From contig OY744462.1 in the NCBI GenBank assembly GCA_963556145.1, positions 7,316,001 to 7,380,000 of the forward strand: 64,000 nucleotides of DNA, in the 5' to 3' direction. The position numbers and the translations under genes are program-made. The notes beneath the pieces are model-generated. The model did not search any database, was not told the origin of the DNA, and was given only the letters and a program-made list of their open reading frames with translations. The DNA is from Hygrocybe punicea. Its lineage: Eukaryota > Basidiomycota > Agaricomycetes > Agaricales > Hygrophoraceae. Shown in pieces: positions 28,905 to 37,857 of this stretch; the first letter of the stretch is position 1, and every line of letters begins with the position of its first letter.

Positions 28905-30285
28905 TGTAATGTCATGGGTTTACCATCGGACCACGGGCTTAGATATTTAAGTGCAACACTATGGATGCACACCTACACTCATTAGTACCCATTCTATGCC
29001 TTTCCACATTACGCATGCTAGTGAACAGACACAAATAGCATATATGCTTACCTTTATATCATTTATTATGGCTTCACTAGTAATGCCCAGACCTAGCCGT
29101 TTATGTATGGTGCACAGAGGCACATCCCCCACTCATTAGTATTTATTATATATTTCTCTGTATTGCGCATGCAAGGAGACAAGCCCAACTAGCATTGTTA
29201 CCTATATTAGCAGTAATGGATTGATTACAAATCTTGTTTACTTGTATTGATCAAAAGCGGCTCAGCTAGATAATGGGAAATGATTAGATAAGATGTGAAC
29301 AATAGGATGATAAGATAATGATAAGATAGGATGCATCAGAGAGTGATTATGATATTCTGCTTACATAAAGACAATGGTCTATTGTTCTGAGCAGTCTATT
29401 GTTCTAAACAGTCCAAATGGAGATAGAGCCCATTGTTCACAGCCTCTTTGATGCCATCCATTGTTCTCATGACTCAGTCCTATTGTTCTCACTTTCCCAT
29501 TGTTCTCAGTCCCCCATTGTTCTCCAACAGTATAAATAGGGCCCCCAAATTCCAGTAGTCAGTAGGATTTCCCCCCTCACCACTCAGTAGTCACTCTTAG
29601 TTGGGTTCACACAGTGTGATCCCTCATTCTCTTAGTACTAGTAGTTACTCATTGTAGTAGCTAGTGCTTGCAAATCCAGTCTAGTTCACTCTTATTCTAT
29701 CATTCTCTGAGTTCCCTTGTCATCAAGGAGAATTCACCCAGTTCACTCAGTCCAATCAATTCATTAGTCAGCATTAGTCAGCTAGATACATTTCTAAGGT
29801 TAAGGTTTTATCCTAAATAGATACACTTCTAAGGTTAAGGTTTCATCCTAAACAAAACAGAGTATTCAAAAGGTATTAAAGATATCCCTGAACTAGTAGC
29901 CAATGTGCGTTTGAAGCTTCAGATTTAAGTCAGATATTATAATACCCAGAGATACTCTTGGTTGAATAGGCCCTGTAGCCAAAACTGTCCATATTCAACT
30001 GGTGAATATTGTTATCAGTATTCATTAGTTCATATTTTTATATTCCAGTAGTGAATATTAGTATTTTCAGTACATCACACACCCAATTGCTATTCATCCC
30101 TACTCAAAGTCTCAATTCTTAATTGACGAGACCTCACTATTACATTCTATTGATTCATATAGTACATATACCCACAAACCCCTTCCTGATAGGTTATTTA
30201 AATATTAAAAACCCACGAACAACAAGAAGGTACCTGAACAAAGTCAACTCCGGTAATTCTTGGTGAAACAAACATTCACATAACA
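28905..30285 (+). mobile_element. 5' LTR of the large Ty3/Gypsy element
   Basis: The proposed start TGTAATGTCATGG is at 28905, where base composition changes abruptly, and the end ...CACATAACA is at 30285, directly before the PBS. The unit has TG...CA ends. U3 contains two diverged direct repeats of about 70 bp (around 28976 and 29136, each with CACTCATTAGTA and CATGC) and many TATTGTTCT motifs (29380-29520), and a TATA box follows. The end is well supported; the start is inferred because no matching 3' LTR was found. Confidence 0.6.
29531..29538 (+). promoter_or_regulatory. TATA box in Gypsy LTR
   Basis: TATAAATA followed by GGGCCC, downstream of the TATTGTTCT motif cluster. Transcription would be expected to start a few tens of bases later, making the rest of the LTR R-U5 and leader. 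Confidence 0.6.
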
Positions 30286-30289
30286 AAAT

Positions 30290-30307
30290 TGGAGCCCACC
30301 GTGAGGA
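30290..30307 (+). promoter_or_regulatory. Primer-binding site
   Basis: TGGAGCCCACCGTGAGGA begins with TGG, the complement of a tRNA 3' CCA, four bases after the LTR end. The same sequence with one change lies at 27577-27594. The tRNA was not identified. Confidence 0.65.
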
Positions 30308-30353
30308 ACTTTAAATTTAAATAACCCAAGCATTTCTATACCTCTAATACACA

Positions 30354-33300
30354 ATGTCCACAAGCACCAGTGCTCGTACCCCAGACATGATGCCCTTACT
30401 AGGGCAGAAGTCTGCCCCAGCTAAATTCAAAGGAAGCTATGAAGAAGTCAAGAGATTCTTAAGGCATTACAATCAAATGTGCAAATCCTATGCTGTTTCT
30501 GATAAAGAGAAATGTGAAAGGATTGTAGATTACTGCTCCACCAAAGTAGTCAAGCTCATTGAAGCCCTGGAGAGTTACATATCCCAGGACTGGAATACTC
30601 TTGAGAAAGATATTACTCGCTACTTTGATGCTGCCCTAAAGGAAACAAGATACATTGTTAGAGATCTCATGACCCTTGCATGCATTTGGAAACTTAAGCA
30701 GATCAGAACTCTCACCAAATGGAAGCAATATGAACGCAGGTTCATTACTATTGCAGGATGGTTAGAGAGCAAGAAGAAGATCTCTGCAGATGAAAAGGCT
30801 GCATACTTCTGGCATGGAATCAACAAGAACCTCAGACATATCATTGAGACACGTCTCAACACTGGATCAACACCTTTAGATGTCACATCTCCATTCCCTA
30901 TGAAAGATGTCATTAAAGTTGCAGAAACTCTATTTGAAAGGAATCGGTTTGACATGAATCTAGCAGATTCAGATTCAGATATACCAGGAAGACTAGACAA
31001 CTCTGTTTCAGAAGACTCTGATACAGATGATTCATCAGAGTATGATACAGATAGTGACTATGAAGCCTGCATCAAGAGAAAGAAAGCTAGCAAGAAGAAG
31101 AAGGCATTCAAATCCAAGGCATATGATTCAGATGATGAACTATTTAAGAAGACAGTAAGGAAAGAAGCTGAGAAGAAAGATAATGGCAGGAAGGGGATAG
31201 ACAGGAAGTCTACCTCCACATCATCATCACACCAGAATGAAGTAGAGTCTTTAATCAAGCAAATGGGAAAGCTTTCTTTGGATGATATTAAGTATGGATT
31301 AGCATACTATAGAGCCTTGAAGCTAGACCCAGACATTGCTCACTGTATTAGCCCACCTGAGTTGAAACAACCTCAGCAAAAGCAAGCACAGTCACAGCAA
31401 ACACAAAGACCTCCCTTCAAAATCTCAGCTGCCAATAGTGTTGGCCTTCCACCAAACCCTTCTACTAGTTCATTTACTCCTACCAATTCATTTACTCCTT
31501 CCAATGAACAAAGAGGACCCATGACCTGCTATGGTTGTGGAGGACAAGGACATGGAATGCAAACATGTTTCCAGATCAATGAATTACTCAAGACAGGAAA
31601 GATAACCAAGGATGGTCTTGGAAGGATTGTTTATCCAGATGGTTCAATAATTCGCAGAAATATGGGTGAGACATTTGTACAAGCAATTGATAGACATGTA
31701 GCTGAAAAGGCTAGCAATGTTCAATCACACTTCTATGTATTACAAGATCAATTCTCTGATTACTATCAATCTGATGCTGAAGAAGATTTTGAAGCATATA
31801 CTATACCTACAATTAAGGAAGAAGAAATACAAATCCTGCCTGCAGTCAGAGGACCACAGAAAATTGGTGCAGCAAGGAAGGAAGTATTAGATGGAGTATA
31901 TCCTCCCACAGGTATTAAAGCCAAGGGAAAAGAGAATATAAGGCCCAACACAGTACTGCCACCCATTCCTAAAGGCCCAGTCAAACCCGGCCCTCTTTCA
32001 GCACAGAAGCAAGCTCAAGCACATGTACCCGCACCATTACCTTTTGCTCTCAAGAAGACAAACCCATTCCATCCTACAGAAGAACTGCATACAAAACAAC
32101 CTGTTCCAATGGATATAAGAACCCCAATACATATTCCTTCAGACACAGATTCAGATATGGAGATGATAGATCCTTCTCCAACAAAGCCAGCCAAGACTCA
32201 TATACAAGGACACAAGGCAAACATAGATAAGAACAAGATCATGGCTGAAAGACATAATGCCATAACTCGTCCAAAGCCCACTCCCAGACAATCTGAAATT
32301 TCAGTCAATATTGGAGAAACTCAAGTTGTCAATCAAATCCTTGACACACCAGTTACCCTGCGCGTTTGTGAAGTATTAGCTTCTTCCAAGGAATTATCTG
32401 AGCAATTAACAGACATGATCAAGAGAAAGAATGCAAAGGTATCTGCCATTGCAAGCTCATTCATAACCAAGGATCGTGGAGTGTTAATCAGGCTTCAGAT
32501 GGAATGTGATAGAAGACCTATTGAAGCCATCATTGACACTGGATCCCAGTTAAATGTGATTAGTAAAAAAGTCTGGAAAGAAATTATCCAAAGACCTATG
32601 GATGTAGGAAAAATTCTCACAATGAATGATGCTAATGGAGGTGAAGGAACATTAAAAGGATTGGTCTCAGAAGTTCCATTGACTTGTGGTGGTGTCCTTA
32701 CCTATGCCAATCTTTACATAGGAGAGACAGTGCCATTTGATTTATTACTTGGAAGACCATGGCAAAGAGGCAACTATGTTTCTATTGATGAAAGAATAGA
32801 TGGTACATATTTAGTATTCAAGAATCCTGAAGATTTGACAAACAGATTTGAACTAATGGTCACACCAAGCCATTCTCAAGTTAATCACATCAGAGGAGCT
32901 ACTACTGCCCATGCCTCAACATCCTATTTATGCACTTTACCTATGGAACTTGAAGAAACCACTACAATTCCTTTAACTAAGTCTTATGAACAAAATAAGG
33001 CATTAGTCCGCTATAATCCGCAATTTCAAACTCCGCTTAAACCAAATTATTTTACCGAAATGATTACATGCTTACAGGATAAGCCTTATTTGGATAAGGA
33101 TAAGTCTGAAGTAAAAGGAGATAAAAGTATCTCATGCTTCAATATCCCCAAAAATGCATATGATGGCTCGAAACTTTTTGCATTGTCCATAGCCCATTGT
33201 GATGACATGAACAATGAAGAATCCGAATTTTCTAAAAGGAGAAAGATAAGAAATGGATTTTCACACCAGGGAAATTTAGATAGGAATTGCTATAAAAACT

Positions 33301-33992
33301 CTGAAGAAATGGGAGAGACAGTAGCCATGTCTGCTGCACAAACCCCCCAGATCCCACCTTTTATGATCAATAACCACCCTCTTCCTCTCCCTGTAGAAGG
33401 GATCCACTCCAATGGTCATCCAGATGCTGGCCGACTTATCACTTCCTTTTTGGGAAATTCCCTTGATTACCAATCTCCCCATTTAAGTAAATTTTTGATT
33501 GCTGCCACTGTAGGATATAGGCTTTCTCCAGGGATTGATTCCCTTGGTGTTCCTTTTGAGCACGGAATTTTATTAAATGCTTCTCTAGCTACAATAAATT
33601 CTCCAAGTGTCCCCCCCTCTTTAAGGATGGGACATTTAGTTTTTCAATTTTACCCATTTGCTAACCCTTCTACTGAGGAGAACTTTTCTCCTCCCCCTGT
33701 CCCTCCTCCTTACATAGAGGATTTTTATTCTTTCCCAGTGACCACTCGTGACCCTTGCACGTGCCCCGGCGACATTATTCCGCCCTTAGAACCGCCCCGT
33801 AACCCCGTTAACTTACCGGTCACGCGGATTCCCACGGTTGGCTCTTCTGTCCCCGCTATCACGCTCACTGGCGAGGACGACCGCGAATCGTCGTTGACCG
33901 ACGACGAGGCGCGCGGTTGGAGCCCAATCGAAGGCTGGGAATGGGACTACGAGGTGGGAAAGATCCCGCTTCATCTGTTCACTGACAAATGA
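30354..33992 (+). CDS. Gypsy Gag-protease polyprotein (ORF1)
   Basis: A 1212-residue open frame. The N-terminal about 210 residues look like a Ty3/Gypsy capsid (APAKFKGSYEEVKRFLRHYN; MTLACIWKLKQIRTLTKWKQYERRF in two parts). An acidic/Lys-rich linker follows, then one CCHC zinc knuckle CYGCGGQGHGMQTC near residue 392. After a long Pro-rich linker comes an aspartic protease with IDTGSQLNVIS near residue 725 and LLLGRPWQ near 800. The last about 150 residues are unrelated and use GC-rich codons. It ends at TGA 33990, but the same frame stays open for another 2.3 kb. ATG context is CACAATGTC, 69 nt after the start of the PBS. It packages and matures the element. Confidence 0.88.
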   Translation: MSTSTSARTPDMMPLLGQKSAPAKFKGSYEEVKRFLRHYNQMCKSYAVSDKEKCERIVDYCSTKVVKLIEALESYISQDWNTLEKDITRYFDAALKETRYIVRDLMTLACIWKLKQIRTLTKWKQYERRFITIAGWLESKKKISADEKAAYFWHGINKNLRHIIETRLNTGSTPLDVTSPFPMKDVIKVAETLFERNRFDMNLADSDSDIPGRLDNSVSEDSDTDDSSEYDTDSDYEACIKRKKASKKKKAFKSKAYDSDDELFKKTVRKEAEKKDNGRKGIDRKSTSTSSSHQNEVESLIKQMGKLSLDDIKYGLAYYRALKLDPDIAHCISPPELKQPQQKQAQSQQTQRPPFKISAANSVGLPPNPSTSSFTPTNSFTPSNEQRGPMTCYGCGGQGHGMQTCFQINELLKTGKITKDGLGRIVYPDGSIIRRNMGETFVQAIDRHVAEKASNVQSHFYVLQDQFSDYYQSDAEEDFEAYTIPTIKEEEIQILPAVRGPQKIGAARKEVLDGVYPPTGIKAKGKENIRPNTVLPPIPKGPVKPGPLSAQKQAQAHVPAPLPFALKKTNPFHPTEELHTKQPVPMDIRTPIHIPSDTDSDMEMIDPSPTKPAKTHIQGHKANIDKNKIMAERHNAITRPKPTPRQSEISVNIGETQVVNQILDTPVTLRVCEVLASSKELSEQLTDMIKRKNAKVSAIASSFITKDRGVLIRLQMECDRRPIEAIIDTGSQLNVISKKVWKEIIQRPMDVGKILTMNDANGGEGTLKGLVSEVPLTCGGVLTYANLYIGETVPFDLLLGRPWQRGNYVSIDERIDGTYLVFKNPEDLTNRFELMVTPSHSQVNHIRGATTAHASTSYLCTLPMELEETTTIPLTKSYEQNKALVRYNPQFQTPLKPNYFTEMITCLQDKPYLDKDKSEVKGDKSISCFNIPKNAYDGSKLFALSIAHCDDMNNEESEFSKRRKIRNGFSHQGNLDRNCYKNSEEMGETVAMSAAQTPQIPPFMINNHPLPLPVEGIHSNGHPDAGRLITSFLGNSLDYQSPHLSKFLIAATVGYRLSPGIDSLGVPFEHGILLNASLATINSPSVPPSLRMGHLVFQFYPFANPSTEENFSPPPVPPPYIEDFYSFPVTTRDPCTCPGDIIPPLEPPRNPVNLPVTRIPTVGSSVPAITLTGEDDRESSLTDDEARGWSPIEGWEWDYEVGKIPLHLFTDK

Positions 33993-36335
33993 CTTCCACT
34001 ACAGTACACGGAGCGTGGCCGTAGACGCCCCTCCCTGACTACTACCACGCCTCCGGAAAATACCTCGACCCTCGCAGATGGTACCACGGACCTTTCCGCG
34101 ACCACGGACAACAATTTCTTTCATTTCCGGGGATCCGAAGTCCACTCAACGGCCCCCACCAACGACATTCACCATTCCGCCCTCGACATCAGCCGCGACC
34201 CGTTCGAACATACAGATCGTCACGGATACGAGGCAGGTGATGAAGGGGAAGTAGAATGGCCAGGTTGCACGGTGTGTACTAGGCACCCCGCTCACAAAAA
34301 ATGCCCGGATTTTACCTCACTCACGAAAAAGCCTTCTTTTGACGATTATACGGCCCCGGCGGCCACCGTTCAGCTCGCAATACGCACGGAACCCATGAAC
34401 GGCCACAACGCCATCCCTGATAGTGACCTCCTCGACGTTATTATCCCCACTTCTCCGCGCGCGCCGTTAGTTGCACCCCTCCTCGAATCCACTAACTATA
34501 TACCGGCAAATCATGAACGTAGCGCCCCGGCGGCACTCGTTTATGACCACGGACTCCCACCTGGTCTCAATATGCCACTTGATGCCCATTTACGCGACAC
34601 TTCGCCTGGTCTCATCAATCACTACCCCACTTCCGCGAAAACCCCCGAATTTGTTTTCCCTGCTGATGACGACTGGGACTGGCCCGTCGGCCAGGTCAGA
34701 TATATCAACCCCGTCGTGCTCGAACCGCCCCGCATGCTTTACAACCACGCAGAGGTAAATTACGCATTTCCACCCCCTCCTCATGCCGAATTGGGACGCG
34801 AGCCGATTTCCCGGCCCCCCAGCGATCCGGACCTCTTATCAGACGTCTCCAACCATGCCACCTCTGGTTCCGATGTAGGAAGCATTTGGTTCCCTGCGAC
34901 TTCTTATTTGCCTACTCCCCCTTTTACCCCTTTTAATAGTAGTGAAAATTTTGTACCTTTAGTCTCTAGCTCCCCTTCTATGTCTTTTGATGATCTATAT
35001 GGTGATTTAGAATATTCTCCTAAGTCTCCTATCTTTGAGGAAATTTTGCCAGATTTAAATAATAATAGTGATGATTATTTATATTCTTCAAATAAATACA
35101 TAGATATTAAAAATACTTCTATGTCTGTAGATTCTCAATCATCTTCTGTTTATTCTGGGAGTGACTCTGAAAATAAGGCTGTCAAGATCCTAAGCCCCAA
35201 ACCAGATCCACTCACCATCATTATTCCTCATACCACTTCCATAAATTCATCTCTACCTCAGCCTTATCAGGAACCTGGATCTAGGACTAGACCTATCAGT
35301 GTGTCCTCTTCTGAGGACATTAATTCATCTTCTGATGAATCCATGGACACAGACTCAGATGAAGAATTAGAATGGTTCGCTTGGACTAGGTCTGATTCCC
35401 CAGATTCAGAAGCAATAATAGAATTTAATTCAGACCTCAGTCAGGCCATTGAAGAAGCCCAGCAGCCGCTCGATTCCCCTCCAGGCTTGATATCGCTTTC
35501 GCCTACACCACCCCCACTTGAAGATATACCTTTGTTACAATTGCCACTTGTCTCAGACAATACTTGGTCCTTGCCAGAGGGTGAGGAAATCAATACCCCC
35601 TCTGATGAATATGCCAGACTTCCATTTGATCGTGCCAATGCCTTAAATGCAGGAGAACGCATTTCGCCCTTATTTCCCTCCAAGGATCCCAGATCCCCAT
35701 TTAGTGTCAGATCAGGCCCATTATATCCAGAATCCAATCTACTCACTCAGCTTCGCATGGAAGCACCTCCTATTCGCCCTCAATCACCCATTCAAGTGTA
35801 TTCCTTCACCATCTCCAATGCTGGCTCCTCTCATCAGGACTTAGCTGCTGCAAGAATCTTAACAGCTGAGCCAGACCACATGTCTACATTTGATGTTCAC
35901 ATCAGTTTCCTCAAAGCTATTAGAGGATCCTTGGTTGAAGGCATTCGCAGAATTGGATTCAAGCTAGCCACCCCTGACTGGAGGGCCCTCATCAATGAAA
36001 GGCCTTCAAATGACCCCGTCCGCTATTATTTCAACCACAAGTGTTTACTATTTCGGTTTCTGGAAGAAGGAGTTTCTGAAGGACTACCTGAACCTGCAGC
36101 AGAGCATTTTAGGCCCCTTCACTTCACAGAGTCAAACCCTCTCCTTGAAGAAGAAGAAATCATCTTCCTCAAGAATTCCTCCATCATCTTTTGCTCCAAT
36201 CGCCGCATGTTACTCTCTGATGCTATCAATGCAGTCTTGGATATGCGCTTTCGCCGCCCTGAAGCAGTGGCAGATTTACTTAAGGAAGGATATTTTGATC
36301 CTCCCAAATATCTCAAGTCCACAATTACTCAGTGA
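33993..36335 (+). CDS. Gypsy ORF2: Pro/Ser-rich unknown, in frame after a UGA
   Basis: About 780 codons in the same frame as ORF1, separated from it by one TGA. The first ATG is at 34272, but codons from 33993 are open. The front part (to about 34920) is C-rich with many CpG, unlike flanking element DNA. The middle is acidic and Ser-rich (DINSSSDESMDTDSDEELEW). The end (35750-36335) looks folded and includes TPDWRALINERPSNDPVRYY and MRFRRPEAVADLLKEG. I recognise no domain. It could be a spacer between protease and RT made by stop readthrough, an accessory protein, or captured host sequence. Confidence 0.6.
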   Translation, partial: LPLQYTERGRRRPSLTTTTPPENTSTLADGTTDLSATTDNNFFHFRGSEVHSTAPTNDIHHSALDISRDPFEHTDRHGYEAGDEGEVEWPGCTVCTRHPAHKKCPDFTSLTKKPSFDDYTAPAATVQLAIRTEPMNGHNAIPDSDLLDVIIPTSPRAPLVAPLLESTNYIPANHERSAPAALVYDHGLPPGLNMPLDAHLRDTSPGLINHYPTSAKTPEFVFPADDDWDWPVGQVRYINPVVLEPPRMLYNHAEVNYAFPPPPHAELGREPISRPPSDPDLLSDVSNHATSGSDVGSIWFPATSYLPTPPFTPFNSSENFVPLVSSSPSMSFDDLYGDLEYSPKSPIFEEILPDLNNNSDDYLYSSNKYIDIKNTSMSVDSQSSSVYSGSDSENKAVKILSPKPDPLTIIIPHTTSINSSLPQPYQEPGSRTRPISVSSSEDINSSSDESMDTDSDEELEWFAWTRSDSPDSEAIIEFNSDLSQAIEEAQQPLDSPPGLISLSPTPPPLEDIPLLQLPLVSDNTWSLPEGEEINTPSDEYARLPFDRANALNAGERISPLFPSKDPRSPFSVRSGPLYPESNLLTQLRMEAPPIRPQSPIQVYSFTISNAGSSHQDLAAARILTAEPDHMSTFDVHISFLKAIRGSLVEGIRRIGFKLATPDWRALINERPSNDPVRYYFNHKCLLFRFLEEGVSEGLPEPAAEHFRPLHFTESNPLLEEEEIIFLKNSSIIFCSNRRMLLSDAINAVLDMRFRRPEAVADLLKEGYFDPPKYLKSTITQ

Positions 36336-37773
36336 TTTGTTTACTCTTGTAACAATATTTTTGCCCCTATGTCAAACCTCTCTTCTTTATATCTGTCTGT
36401 ACTACATTTTATTACTTGATGTGATAGTGTACAAGTTTATATTTTCACAGACTATTCAGGATTTGACATCCTTAGCCAGCCCTAGTATACCTGTGTACAA
36501 ACAAACTGAACTGACAAATATAACTTCTGTCAGACTGTATGAAGAGGACCCTCAAAATTCTAAGCATGAAGATAAGCCACTAGAACAATTCAGTGTATAC
36601 TATAAGACTATTAAGGATAGCCAAGAAACAACTATGCCTATTTTAGTCTACCCAGAAGATGAAGACAATCAAGATTACAATCTTAATGAAGTACCAAATA
36701 AGCAAGAAAGTGCCTCAGAAGAAGCAGACTATTACTACATTATAGGAGAAGGAACCTTAATATGTGAAGAAGGAGACATTCTCATATTCCCTTGTGAAGA
36801 AACAGATAGTCAAGGATATCCATTAACACTTACAGCTTACAAAAGAGTGGACAAGAAAATAAATCCTGTCCCTGGAACCTTTCCAGAAGATGCACGTGTT
36901 ACAAGGAAATTTCCCTATGACCCTCTTTCCACATTACCACCACTTCCTATGATACCACCAGACTTCATACCTACAGAGAAGCTTACATCTGAACGTCTGA
37001 AGATACTCAAGATAAACAATGATGGATTTCTTTGGCCAGAAGAAGAAAAATTATTTACTCACCTCTTGTCACTTAACCAAGATGCTATTGGCTTTGAAGA
37101 TACTGAAAGAGGCACACTTAAGGAATCCTACTTTTCACCATACATCATCCCTACTGTCCCACATGTACCCTGGGCATTTCGAAATATTCCTATACCACCA
37201 GGACTTAGAGAAAAAGTCATGGATGTTTTGAAGAGAAAAATAGATGCTGGTGTATATGAACCAAGTCAATCCTCTTATAGGTCAAGATGGTTTTGTGTAA
37301 GCAAGAAGGATGGAAAACTTCGTATAGTCCATGATTTGCAACCTCTCAATGCAGTTACAATACGTGATGCAGGCCTTCCTCCAATACTAGATGAATTTGT
37401 AGAACCTTTCGCTGGTCACCAATGCTATACAGTCTTCGATTTACTATGGGGATTTGATGCTAGGAAAGTACATCCTACATCTTGTGACCTCACTGCATTC
37501 ATGACACCACTGGGATTACTTCGTCTCACATCACTTCCCACTGGATTCACAAATTCACCTGCAGAATTCCAACGTTGTATGTGCTTCATCCTTCAAGATG
37601 AAATCCCTCATACTGCAAATAGCTTCATTGATGATTTACCTATAAAAGGACCTTCATCCATTTATCCTGATCAAGATGGAAGACCAGAAGTTTTACTAGA
37701 ATCAGAAGGTTTATTTGGGAGCACGCTCAAGATGTACATCGCATTATGCATTGCCTTGCTTGTGCAGGAATGA
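36336..37773 (+). CDS. Gypsy Pol part 1: reverse transcriptase
   Basis: The frame is +1 relative to ORF2 and overlaps its end; it is open from 35995, but recognisable pol begins after about 36450. RT motifs are YRSRWFCVSKKDGKLRIVHD (residue-level RT block 2), TVFDLLWGFDARKVHP, LRLTSLPTGFTNSPAEFQR and SFIDDLPIKG, the F-x-DD catalytic box. This sequence family is common in Agaricomycete Gypsy elements. The frame is lost near 37697, continues in another frame to about 37886 (RRFIWEHAQDVHRIMH; CPDDSRVQKVLDWP) and then returns, so two small indels disrupt the palm/connection region. Expression would need a frameshift or a spliced or separate start. Confidence 0.85.
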
Positions 37774-37857
37774 CAATATCAGCTAAGAAGACACAACTTT
37801 GCCGCTCAAGTGTTGTGATCGTAGGACAGAAATGCACTCCAGAAGGACGTTGTCCTG

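Noticed and set aside
28215..28985. 256-codon Pro/His-rich open frame as a host gene
   Set aside because: It overlaps another open frame, lies after a primer-binding site, and runs into the proposed start of the next LTR; more likely decayed retroelement sequence.
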